A DNA stretch of 24,418 nt from Chara braunii. Lineage: Eukaryota > Streptophyta > Charophyceae > Charales > Characeae. This document shows positions 8,584 through 17,600 of the stretch, piece by piece. The first letter of the stretch is position 1, and the number at the start of each line of letters is the position of its first letter. Location: contig BFEA01000406.1 in NCBI GenBank assembly GCA_003427395.1, positions 614,229 through 638,646 of the forward strand, written 5' to 3'. Under the pieces are notes generated by a model. That model saw only the letters and a program-made list of their open reading frames with translations. It had not been told where the DNA came from and searched no databases. Made by a program: the position numbers and the translations under genes.

Positions 8584-9034
8584 TCTCCGTCTCCCTTTCC
8601 TTATCTATTTATCTATCTCTATCTGTATTTCTCGATCGACTGATCGATCGATGAATCTAAAGAAAGTGTGATTAATAGCGAGGAATGTCATAAATATACG
8701 TGCAGTATGTCATAAAACACTGGTAATGCGGTCGATGAATGTAATGAAGAGATGTCATTGGTAATGGAGTTTTTTAAAAACTCGCTCGTTTAAGATAACT
8801 TCGATTTTATGCGGTTGATGAATATGAAGGAAGTACATGAAAAAAAAACAATGGAGCGTATTGGTTTTAACTACGTAAATTACTAGTTATAATAAGCACC
8901 CCACTCTTTTAAGGTAAAACATACTACGCATTACTACAACAAATAGAATGCAATAAACATGATTACAAATGGACGTATTGAAACATTAGCTTACATAAAG
9001 ATATAGCGCGTTGTCATGTGCAGCGCAAACGACA
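8384..9034. other. AT-rich spacer between the giant ORF and the Ulp1 gene
   Basis: No gene is seen. It contains a (CT)n repeat, then GATC-rich sequence near 8630-8655 and a loose series of similar short units beginning GATGAAT (near 8650, 8735 and 8815). An AATAAA at about 8952 could serve as a polyadenylation signal for the upstream gene. The spacer could be the 3' UTR of the giant gene plus the promoter of the protease gene. Confidence 0.45.
8519..8590. repeat. (CT)n microsatellite
   Basis: A pure CT repeat of about 60 bases passes into imperfect CCCTCTCTC sequence. It lies about 135 bases past the stop of the giant ORF. Confidence 0.95.
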
Positions 9035-9859
9035 ATGGAGGATAACCGGAGGTGCAAAAAAGGATGGACCATCCACTTGGCAACAACGAATTTGACAGAG
9101 AGAGAGATGTCGGCCCTCACGCGTTTGCGAGTGAAACTTGGGGATAGCAACGTCATAGCCAGTTCATTCAAAGAAGACACAAAAGAAGAATTAACGATGA
9201 CAGTTGGAGATTTTAGCTTGCTAATGATAGAAAAAAAGTGGCTGAACGACCAGATAGTGAATTTTTATCTTAACCTTGTCCGACTGGACAATGAGTGTCG
9301 TGTGAAGCACCATAATTGCGATTCGAAGAACGAAAACGTCGTTAGAATAGGAAAGGGGCACATTCCTACAATAGCAGTTTTAAGCTCGTTGTTTTTCGCA
9401 AAACTATTTGATAGCGATATGAAGTTCAATTACGATCGTGTTCGTAGATGGTTCACAGAGGTCGTGATTAGCGACATGGATTTGATCATTGCACCTTATC
9501 ACGTCGCGCAAAACCGACATTGGACACTCGTAGTGGCAGACCTCAGGCGTATGAAAATTGAGTACTACGATTCGCTGACGCCGGATGTAGAACTCGCGGC
9601 GAAGGTGACAGGGGGGTTCGCAAAATATCTATACATGAGGTCTGTCGAACAAGGTCAAGAAATTGACACGAAAAACTTCAACCACATATGGGAAGTGGAA
9701 GGCATTCCAAAGCAGCGCGACTTCAACGAATGCGGTGTGTTTATGCTGACATATGCATCACTATTGGCGAGAGGGTTTCTTCCACCTTTCACGTTCAAAT
9801 CAGATGCCATAAAGAAAATACGATGCCGGATAGCTTTCGACGTAGCTGTTGTGGAGTAG
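9035..9859 (+). CDS. Ulp1/SENP-family cysteine protease (C48-like), intact
   Basis: The 274-residue protein starts at ATG 9035 (in-frame codons upstream exist but no earlier ATG) and ends at TAG 9857-9859. Residues about 55-245 form a complete Ulp1-type peptidase: the substrate-channel motif WLNDQIVNFYLN (69-80), His162 in RHWTLVV, Asp179 in YYDSL, Gln227 in PKQRDF, and Cys233 in NECGVFML. All four active-site residues are present in family order. Members cleave SUMO or related modifiers, or process polyproteins in some mobile elements and viruses. The substrate here cannot be told. The N-terminal ~50 residues are short and basic. No frameshift or stop is present, unlike the flanking gene and the LINE. 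Such proteases are often carried by plant DNA transposons, so it may be element-encoded rather than a host deSUMOylase. Confidence 0.88.
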   Translation: MEDNRRCKKGWTIHLATTNLTEREMSALTRLRVKLGDSNVIASSFKEDTKEELTMTVGDFSLLMIEKKWLNDQIVNFYLNLVRLDNECRVKHHNCDSKNENVVRIGKGHIPTIAVLSSLFFAKLFDSDMKFNYDRVRRWFTEVVISDMDLIIAPYHVAQNRHWTLVVADLRRMKIEYYDSLTPDVELAAKVTGGFAKYLYMRSVEQGQEIDTKNFNHIWEVEGIPKQRDFNECGVFMLTYASLLARGFLPPFTFKSDAIKKIRCRIAFDVAVVE

Positions 9860-10063
9860 ACGATTTTATTTCATTTTCAGTATAGATGTTCAAACACATG
9901 AAATGAACATGTACTGATCAAGAATTAGATCTGATAAAGCTGGGGAAGAGTTTGTAAGTGTAACGAGGATTAATTATGTGGTTCACGATGAATGTAACTG
10001 GTCATGCAATAAGGACATCTTATGAAAGGTCATCTTATCTCTTATATTCGAGGCTCCTTTAGT

Positions 10064-10132
10064 CCTTACCTCTCACCCCTCACCCCTTACCCCTTGCCTT
10101 TTACCCCTCACCCTCCCCTGCCCTTACCCCCT
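10064..10132. repeat. Degenerate TYACCCC heptamer repeat
   Basis: About eight imperfect units of the form T(C/T)ACCCC run in tandem. The opposite strand is GGGGTRA-rich and could form G-quadruplexes. It differs from the usual plant telomere repeat (CCCTAAA). Confidence 0.6.
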
Positions 10133-10786
10133 TGTTGTGGGGCGAGTGGGGGCTCTATGGTGGGGGATTTCCTATACTTGCCTTTTTTACTCCGTCTCTC
10201 CTTCTTCTTGATTTAGCGGCCTCTGGATCGTTGGGCAGGGACTGAACTCTCTGTGAAGTGGCGTCAACAGGCTTGACGTGGTTTCTCACAAAACAGCTTG
10301 CCACATCTCATGGCTATGTTGTCTGAGCGCCAGTCTGGAGTTCCCATCCGAACACTGTTACTGTAACAGTAACCACCGTCAGACACTCTCTCATGCACGT
10401 ACGCACACAACACTTGGATCTACCCTGAATGTCTGCACCCACACTTCACACACTATCCCCTAACTTCTATACATAGGCGGCTATGGCCGCCGTCATCTTC
10501 CTCCTCCTAGTAGCTACTGCTCGCCCTCTTCCACCTTCGGGCTTCTTGCTGACGACCAGTGAACTCAACAAGCAAGTCACTCAAGCAGCGCTCGCTTCCA
10601 CGTAGTTCCCCAGATAATAAGTGAATGACTGATCGCTGCCTCTTTACTTATACTGTTTTGTTTGGTGTTCTGGGCCTGTCAATGTCCCAGGCGTTCGAGA
10701 TGTGCAGTCCCCACCCTGGTACTTGCTGCAAACGGACTGGACTGGGACTGCCTTTTCATGTGCCCCTTCGGGGTTGACTTAGGACT

Positions 10787-10839
10787 CTTGACCTTTCAGA
10801 GACTTGACGGGGTGCCTCTACTGACTTTGAAAGGTCAAG
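10787..10839. repeat. Inverted repeat with perfect 12-bp arms
   Basis: CTTGACCTTTCA at 10787-10798 is matched by its exact reverse complement TGAAAGGTCAAG at 10828-10839, with a 29-base loop. The purpose is unknown. Confidence 0.8.
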
Positions 10840-11273
10840 TTGACTCTTCCGGAACTACTCTATCCACGACCTATTCACCTTGCAGAGGACGTATGGCCAC
10901 CTACAGACCACCCTTAGACTTCTAAACACTAGACATACATATCAAATTCACACAACCCAACTGTTATACCGCGTCAAACGCGGGGACGCAGCCATTCGGG
11001 TAGCATGCTTTATGTTCTAGACATTACGCTTGGCAAAGGTCTTATAAAGTGGGGGATGGGCAGCCTTCTTGATGGTAGTGTCCAAAGCCAACACTCTCCC
11101 ACACACCACACGCAACCCACTCACACACGCACTCACTGAAGACCTTGCTGATACCGACTGGGAGGATCCAGCTGACTATCTCAGTTGGTTGGCACCAAGA
11201 GTGTCAAATTACTTTATACCACTTATTTTTATTTGTTTCTGGTTTCAAGTCTTATTTTATTAGTGCCCATGCT

Positions 11274-11345
11274 TGGAGCCATGGGGATTGAACCCACAAC
11301 CTCCTGAATGCCACTTGCGTGCCTAACCAATTGAGCTAGGAGGCT
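11274..11345 (-). other. tRNA-like Pol III promoter element (tRNA pseudogene or SINE head)
   Basis: On the minus strand, a perfect A box (TAGCTCAATTGG, 11338-11327) and B box (GGTTCAATCCC, 11294-11284) sit at tRNA spacing. The T-arm folds (GTGGG/CCCAT). The acceptor halves AGCCTCC and GGCTCCA do not pair, and the D and anticodon stems are poor, so this is not a functional tRNA. An A-rich sequence follows on the minus strand (about 11265-11220), as in a short tRNA-derived SINE. Confidence 0.65.
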
Positions 11346-11652
11346 GGATGGAGCCCAGATTCTTCTATAGCAGGAGAAAAAACGCAAAATGAAAAACAAA
11401 TAGGAAGCTACTCAGTCAGGGCTGTGCCACCCCACACGCGGCCAGGAAAAAGGCCATTTCAAGCTCTAAACTACTAGCAGTGTATCTACCTGTGTTCTGC
11501 TCTGCCAGAAGATTCATGCTCATGTTGCACATTTGGTCAGTTGTGGAGGAAGGGCCTTCATCTCCGCAGCTCTTGGGCAACAGTAAGTGCCTTTAAAAAA
11601 AAAAAAAAAAAAAAAAGGAATTCATATATTTCGAAATTCAATTGACAAGGCT

Positions 11653-11690
11653 AGGGGCCTGGACCCACTAGAAAGGTATTCTACCACGCA
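11653..11690 (-). repeat. Palindromic repeat family, half copy
   Basis: Read on the minus strand, this shares GTAGAATAC, then CTAGTGGGTC and CAGGCCCCT, with the full hairpin at 12316-12409, but only one arm is present. Family identity is unknown. Confidence 0.7.
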
Positions 11691-11821
11691 GTTCAGGATT
11701 TTGATCACGTGTGGCATGGAGTGACTCAGTATGGTCGTCGAATAGATCGGATCTCGACGGCCTGGTAGTTTCCGAGCCGGAACCGTAAAGATGCCCACCT
11801 CCCGTCCAATGAGATGCGTCG

Positions 11822-11952
11822 AAAAAAAAAAAAAAAACGAAGTTGGACTAACTTGGACATGATAGCTCGTGGCTTTGCGTGGGCGGGAAGTCAGGATTTT
11901 ATGGGCTTTAAAGGGGGGGGGTTGATTTCTGGACTTCGTTTTTTTTTTTTTT
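11822..11952. repeat. Inverted repeat with A-tract/T-tract arms
   Basis: Arms at 11822-11843 (A run followed by CGAAGT) and 11933-11952 (ACTTCG followed by a T run) are reverse complements over about 20 bases, enclosing about 90 bases. It may be a small foldback element or two oppositely oriented tails of one retroposon family. Confidence 0.65.
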
Positions 11953-12315
11953 GGCTCTGAGAAATAGAATTTGATATGTGAAATTTGAATATTGTGGTGC
12001 ATCTGACAGGAACGCTTCCGCGTCTGTCGGATGGCCTGCTAAAGGCATCATGAGGTATATCGTGAGGAATGTATCCCAATACCCGTTACTTGTTCGAATG
12101 TGTTCGTGGACACATTTTATTGCCACGGTACATCACTATGAAGACTTACGTGAAGGAGATCCTACCAACCCATGAATTCGGGTGCACAGCTGTTCTTCTG
12201 TGTGCTATTTCAATTCATTTTAAATCAAAAAACGATCCATTCATGCAAATAAAAAATCATTTAGTATTTTTTTTTTTCTTTTCTTTTTTTTAAGAGTCTG
12301 TTTGTTTGATTTGTG

Positions 12316-12409
12316 TTGCACATCGTAGAATACTTCGCAGTGGGTACTTCGCAGTGGGTCCAGGCCCCTGGGGCCTCGACCCACTAGCGAAGTAAATTAC
12401 GATGTGTAA
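12316..12409. repeat. Complete palindromic hairpin element (MITE-like)
   Basis: An almost full-length inverted repeat. Outer arms TTGCACATCGTA and TTACGATGTGTAAC lead into ACTTCGC-AGTGGGTCCAGGCCCC (12346-12368), answered by the reverse-complementary 12369-12393. The left arm carries an extra tandem copy of ACTTCGCAGTGGGT (12332-12345). It is related to 11653-11690 and 12855-12889. No target duplication was identified. Confidence 0.8.
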
Positions 12410-12473
12410 CGTGTTTCTTGGGTTGTGTTGTAGTGTTTTTCTATTTTTCTAATCGGCAAACAAATCTGTATTC

Positions 12474-12617
12474 GGAGTGTCAGAAGACATTTTCTGCCTT
12501 CGGTCTGACCATTTCACGGCCAAACTCAGTGGGGGGGCATGACAGTACCCCCGTTTGCGGAGTGTAAGAAGACATTTTCTTTTTCGGTCTTCCCATTTCA
12601 CGGCCAAACTCAGTGGG
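12474..12617. repeat. Tandem direct repeat, about 59-base units at 85-base offset
   Basis: Units 12474-12533 and 12559-12617 both run from GGAGTGT through AGAAGACATTTTCT and CATTTCACGGCCAAACTCAG to GTGGG with few mismatches. They are separated by a short G/C-rich spacer. Confidence 0.85.
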
Positions 12618-12641
12618 CGCGAAGTCTTGAAAACGCCCCCT

Positions 12642-12675
12642 GTTTTTGAAGTCTGGATTTCCAGACTTGAAAAAC
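12642..12675. repeat. Hairpin, 16-bp arms with 2-base loop
   Basis: GTTTTTGAAGTCTGGA at 12642-12657 pairs with 12660-12675 with one mismatch. It lies just downstream of the tandem repeat pair and may belong to the same unit. Confidence 0.8.
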
Positions 12676-12854
12676 ATTTTTGCCGATTTTTCAGTCCGAC
12701 TGAAACCCGTTTGCCTCGAACGGGATTGGCTGCCCTCATCCCTTATACTCTGTCGCGGTTGGCAAATCCTCGGGCCGTTGAGATGGAGGTGCATCAACGA
12801 TGGAATATTGTCACCGGGGGCCACACATGATCGAGAACCCCACTATGAACTATA

Positions 12855-12889
12855 TTACTTCGCTAGTGGGTCAAGGCCCCAGGGACCTC
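12855..12889 (+). repeat. Palindromic repeat family, third copy (partial)
   Basis: ATTACTTCGCTAGTGGGTC followed by AAGGCCCCAGGGACCTC matches one arm and the centre of the hairpin at 12316-12409. The second arm is lost. Confidence 0.75.
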
Positions 12890-13577
12890 ACAATTCAACC
12901 CCGAGTTATCCCTGCAGCATCTGCCGGTTTAGCTTATTCTAAACTCGCAAAATAAAATGAATTCGCAATCGAAATAAAGCCAGACACCCTAACCACTACC
13001 AACCAAATCTACTACGATAGACCCTAGGAGCAGAGTGGTCCCCTCATCTCTCACTGTCTGAAACGCTGTGAAGAGCCTGAGCTGCCAAGACGGGTTTCCC
13101 ACCACGCACCCAATGGATACACCTCAAGTTTGCACTTCACCGGTTCTCTCTTTCCTCCCTACCAGTAGTGTTCCCACTGCCTATTGTGCCACTCTCACTG
13201 CTCAAGGTGGCACCGCTACTGGTGGCTCCATACGTTTCACCCTTAACCAATCAAGAATTACTTCCTCTCTCATCTTTAAGCTGCTGCAGCCACGTTAATC
13301 TATCGGGTCATCTACTAACATCCAATTAAACAGCTTATTGCATGATCGTATTGCAATGACCCATCCAGTACGCGTTTCTAAGTGCGAAACACTATAGGCA
13401 AAATATGTATTAATGCCAGGGGAGAATTTTATTGCCTAGGAAATTCAAGCGACGGTGGCCTCAATCATTACCCTAAAATACGACCGAGAAAACAGAGTTT
13501 CTATCAGCGTAAGAAACCACGCAGCCCATAAACCAAACAAACTATGTCCAGAAGATGCATGATGCAAGGGGATCTAA
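12890..13577. other. Intergenic stretch, nothing recognised
   Basis: No coding region, RNA gene or repeat family was identified. A 76-codon open frame at 13068-13298 lacks recognisable features. A short 7-bp inverted repeat (GTGCCAC/GTGGCAC) lies near 13187-13214. Confidence 0.4.
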
Positions 13578-13769
13578 CTACCCATTAGCAAAGGCTACGG
13601 CCATATATATAGCATAAGAAAGGGAAAGCCAATGAATGCATCTGTCTACGAGCACAAAAAGCAGAGCCTCAAAGCTCCAAATCTTCCACGAGATCCCATG
13701 CTGAGATTGGAGCTCTTGTTCTGAAATCTTCCGGCACGCTCCCGCCACGACGTTGTCCGGATCATTCTT
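13578..13769 (-). pseudogene. Downstream half of host open frame split by the LINE
   Basis: On the minus strand, the sequence just after the LINE poly-A and TSD reads open as NDPDNVVAGACRK and on to a stop at 13578-13580. The upstream half (21457-21817) ends in NYWKNDPD at the other TSD, so removal of the LINE and one TSD joins the two in frame. I do not recognise the protein. It could be an exon with unseen splice sites or a chance frame. Confidence 0.3.
13754..13769. repeat. Target-site duplication, 3' side of the LINE
   Basis: TGTCCGGATCATTCTT directly abuts the poly-T (LINE poly-A on the minus strand) and is identical to 21457-21472. The last one or two T may be part of the tail. Confidence 0.9.
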
Positions 13770-13786
13770 TTTTTTTTTTTTTTTTT

Positions 13787-13936
13787 NNNNNNNNNNNNNN
13801 NNNNNNNNNNNNNNNNNNNNNNNNNNNNNNNNNNNNNNNNNNNNNNNNNNNNNNNNNNNNNNNNNNNNNNNNNNNNNNNNNNNNNNNNNNNNNNNNNNNN
13901 NNNNNNNNNNNNNNNNNNNNNNNNNNNNNNNNNNNN
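13787..13936. other. Assembly gap of 150 N
   Basis: The gap begins right after a poly-T run and hides the second hairpin of the LINE tail and part of the poly-A. The true size is unknown; in sister copies only about 80 bases separate these points. Confidence 0.98.
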
Positions 13937-14013
13937 AGCACGCCCGGGGAGGCTCCATCTATTGGTGGGGAGCAGCACCTGCTGGAAAGCGGGTCCAGCG
14001 TCCCTGAACAATC
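13937..14013 (-). mobile_element. LINE 3'-tail copy 4 (the tail of the full LINE)
   Basis: On the minus strand this reads TTGTTCAGGGACGCTGGACC, the GCTGGA/TCCAGC hairpin, then CCCCACCAATAGATGGAGCC and CGTGCT, where the gap starts. It is physically continuous with the LINE 3' UTR, which ties the short tail copies elsewhere in the window to this LINE family. Confidence 0.85.
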
Positions 14014-14667
14014 TGAAACGAGTTTGTATGATTGAGTACATCCATTGTTGTGTTCTCTGTGACCAGTTGGATCTGTAAACACAGAGTGATGATGGCCAGT
14101 TCGCAGTGTAGGTTACTGACAAGCCTGTCTACTTTGCTAACCAAAAGAGGGTGCCCAAGCTTGCTGAATCTGTGGCTTAGATGAAGGGGCACTGGGCAGG
14201 GATTTGTAAGAGTCATTCTTTCTGTTTTCCCCTGTCAGGAGGTCCTTTGCTGCCGCTGGTTTTCTGTTCTAGTTTCTATTACTTGGTGTCTTGAGCAGGT
14301 AGGCTGGTTGGCTGTCTTTCCTTTCTTTTTCCCCCACTCATTGAACTCGCGGCTTGTCCGGCTCACCATTCTTGACTTTTGCTGAGTACCTAGGCACATC
14401 CCGGCTCCTCGCCCTCTGCCTTGTCTTTTTGTGGTTCCTGTGCGTAAGGCTTGCCTTGTGTGTGTGCCTCTGGGTTCTTGCTTTTGCCTGACGATGCGGA
14501 GTTGTTGCTCTTGCTCTCCATGAGGAGTTGCTTGTGGTTGCCTTCCTGTATCTTTGTCACTTCTCCCTGGGCGTAGGAGGTGCAGGGGTGGGGGGATTGC
14601 AGGTGGGGGGGGGGCGGTGGGATGGTATGGGGATAGGAGGATAGGGGGAGGTGGGGAGAGGGGTAGT
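14014..14667 (-). other. LINE 3' UTR
   Basis: This is non-coding sequence between the ORF2 stop (14668) and the tail module. On the plus strand 14575-14690 is very G-rich with many GGG runs (C-rich in the LINE RNA). Open frames here are short and unsupported. Confidence 0.7.
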
Positions 14668-17600
14668 TCAAGGGGAGGGGACGAGGATGAAATTCTGATC
14701 TGGGTGCGGTAATTGAAATGTATGCACCGGAAGACGCTGCCAGGTGGGTTCAGTTGCTACCCATCTTTTCCATTGAATATTGGACTGGGAGTCCAATTCG
14801 AAGAGCAATTTGTTTTTGTCCTGCCAAATGGCGTGGAAGAGAGTTAGGCCTTGTTGCTTCTCTAGGTGGTCTTTGGAGGCCTGCAGCTGTTGCTTTAGTT
14901 CTTTCCCAGCCTGTTGCGTGTGGGTGGCGATTGTGTTGATAACTGCTTCCCTGGCCTGGGGGAAACTGAAAGCACAACCACTCCTTTCGTGGGAGCACCT
15001 CATTCTCCATGCTAGAAGTAGGACTGTCAGACGGGTGTAGGAGAATAGGTTTGTTTCGAAAGCATCCCATTGTCAAGTCACGGGATTGCGCTTATTTAGT
15101 AGGATTAGCGCAGGGTCCCATGGGAGGTGTCGACCTGTGAGGTGGTGCCATGCCAAATCCCACCAGCGCCATAGCTGGGCGACCATTGGACAAGTTATTA
15201 AACAGTGTTCCAGAGTTGCTCTGGTTGGTTGGGTGGCTCTCCCACAGTACGAGCATATTGGTGATAGGATGCCTCTCTGTTCCAAGTCTGTCCTTGATAC
15301 TAGCCAATCGGGTGTAGGCAGACATCTATGGATGATCTGCCACTGGAGGGCTCGGTGGGCTGTGGGCATTAGCTTGGCGTATGTGGACCAATCGAGGTCC
15401 TGTACGTCTAATGCCTGAGCAGTGAGTCTCTCTCCCATCTTTTGATGAGAGTGCTTTGAGTTTCAGGCAGGGTCCGTGCTGCTTTGTACCCTCCTTTAAC
15501 TGTATATTCCCAGATCTGCATTCCTTTACCTCCCTTCCATTCCCACTCGGCCGGGTCAAAATGGAGTCTGTTGATCGGTGTATTGGACTCATATACCCAT
15601 TTGTCGTGGTTGCAATTTTCCACCACTCTGATTCTCATGAGTTGGCAGATTTCTGCTTCCATGTCTCCTTCTTCATGGCGTCGTATCCGTGTGAATCTCG
15701 CGCCCGGGAGATCCGGTTCGTAAGCTTGCACGACGGCGGTGGGTAATGTGAGGCGGGTGATCTGATAAACTCTCATTGGGGTTGGGAGGTCTTTGTGGTC
15801 CTTCCTACAATGGAGGTGTGGAGGCCCTTCCAGTTTGTGATCCTTCTAAGGTCCATGTCGACAAGAATATTGTCGTGGTCCTCGGGGGGCCCAGCGCAGT
15901 TAGTCTGACCCCCAGGATTTTTATGGCCTCCTCCTTTCCTCTCCAGTTGACGCTGGGTTGGGCCGGGTAAGGCTGGTCCTGGGAATGTAACCACCACCCT
16001 TCGGTTTTTACTCCCCAGTTCACTTTCATGTCCGCTGCCACTGAGAAGAGGAGGACAACTTCCTCTACGGCTTTCAAGCTTTGGTCGTTTGCCCGGATGA
16101 GAACTGTCAGATCATCTGCGAAGAGGGAAGTGACAGGTATGAGATGCTGTGGGATTTCTGGTATGTCTATCTTTTGGATTTGGGGGTTAGATCTTATGAG
16201 GGCCGCCAGGGCCTCTATGACGATAACAAAGAGCAGCGGGGCAATCGGATCCCCTTGTCTGACAGACCGTTGGAGAGCGAAAGGAGGGGAAAGATGGTCA
16301 TTCAGCATGATGTTGGTTGTTGCTGATCTATGGAGGATGCTGACCCATCTGCAGAAGGCTTCCCCGAAGTTCATTCTGTGCAAGCACAGGTCCAGGAAAT
16401 CCCAGTCTACGTGGTCGTACGCTTTTTCGAAGTCAATGAAAAAGACCGCTGCGTCTACTTTTCGTTGTCTTGCGTATCTTATGGTTTCATTGACTAGGAG
16501 GATATTGACCTGGATATTCCTATTTGGCATGAAGCCTGATTGATCAGCATGAATCAGGACATTCATGAAAGGGAGTAGCCTGATGGTTAAGGCTTTTGCC
16601 ACCATTTTGTAGGGGAGTGTGAGGAGTGTGATCAGGCGGTAGTTACGTACGTCCTCTTTGTCCCCTTTTTTGTACAGGAGGGTTGTGACCCCTTGGTTCA
16701 TTAGTCCTCCGAAGGTGCCTTGTCTCTGCACATCCCTAACGTAGAGCATGAGGTCTTCATGAAGGTCCTGCCAAAAATAAGTCCAAAATTCCTTGGGGAA
16801 GGAGTCTAGACCCGGTGTCTTCTTGTTGTCCATTTGTTTGAGGGCGTCACATATTTCTTGCTCTGAAAGTGGGGTGTCCAGATGATCTCTCTGCTGGGTG
16901 GAGAGACGAGAAGAGATGGCATTTCCTAGGGTCGCTCTGGCTTCGTTGAGAGCTTGTGGGTCCCTTGGGTGCGTTTGGGATGTGAAGAGGTTCTTGTAAT
17001 AATCCGAGGCGTAGTCCACTATTTGGTAGGCATTCCGTGCTGTCGACTTATCTTGGAGGAAGGGGTGCCTTAGAGCATCTATTGTGTTTTGTCTTGCTCT
17101 GGCCTTTGCCTTCCTGAAGAACTGTTTGGCCATCGTGCCTTCAGTTTGGTCTTTTCTTATTTTTGCCTTGATTCTCGAGGCTTGAGCTTGCTGTTGTAGA
17201 TGCTCTTGTAACAGATCCCTTGCTGCCTGGAGCTTGTTGAACAATTCCATATCCAGGGGGTGCTCAGTCAGTTGGTTGTCCCATTCTTCCAGGTTGAGGA
17301 GCAGCCGATCTAGGACCACTTTTCGATCTCTTGCGTATTTTATGGAGAATTTTTTAACCCTTTCTCTTAGTTCTGCCATTCCCTTATTGAACCATTCCAC
17401 CACCTCTCCTTGTGGTGGTCTAGTTGATTGCCAATAAGTCCAAAATTCCTTCCCCAAGGTTTGGAAAGAGGGCAGTTTTAGGAACGAGGTATTGAACTTG
17501 TAAAAACCCGGGCCTCTGTGGATATGCTCGTGAAAAGAGAGACCAATCGCGATCATTTTATGATCGAAGGATTTACAGGGGTTTATTGGGAGTATTTCTG

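Larger units (their letters stand above)
9860..11273. other. Intergenic stretch without a recognisable gene
   Basis: No supported coding region is seen on either strand; the open frames here are short and low in complexity. It holds a C-rich heptamer-like repeat (10064-10132), a 12-bp-arm inverted repeat (10787-10839), short palindromes near 10353-10370 (GTTACTGT/ACAGTAAC) and 10481-10496 (GGCGGC/GCCGCC), and a CA-rich stretch around 11090-11130. LTR-like material cannot be excluded, but I found no repeated termini or primer-binding site. Confidence 0.45.
11346..12315. other. Intergenic stretch rich in homopolymers
   Basis: No gene is seen. A tracts (about 11595-11616 and 11822-11837), T tracts (11939-11952 and about 12269-12290) and a G run near 11913-11921 interrupt AT-rich sequence. 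One end of the palindromic repeat family (11653-11690) and a long inverted repeat (11822-11952) are listed separately. Confidence 0.5.

Noticed and set aside
3000-10020. Terminal inverted repeats around the giant ORF and the protease gene
   Set aside because: I looked for matching ends on both sides by eye and found none that I could support.
11274-11345. Functional tRNA gene
   Set aside because: The acceptor halves do not pair and the D and anticodon stems are poor.
13578-14122. Frames running through the N gap
   Set aside because: They are artificially extended by unknown bases; only the short flank after the LINE tail was kept, as a low-confidence remnant.
14390-14671. 93-codon minus-strand frame after the ORF2 stop
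   Set aside because: It lies in the C-rich LINE 3' UTR, is proline-rich and low in complexity, and has no motif.
16028-16543. Plus-strand frame of 171 codons
   Set aside because: It is the antisense shadow of the LINE reverse transcriptase domain, which has all the RT motifs on the minus strand.
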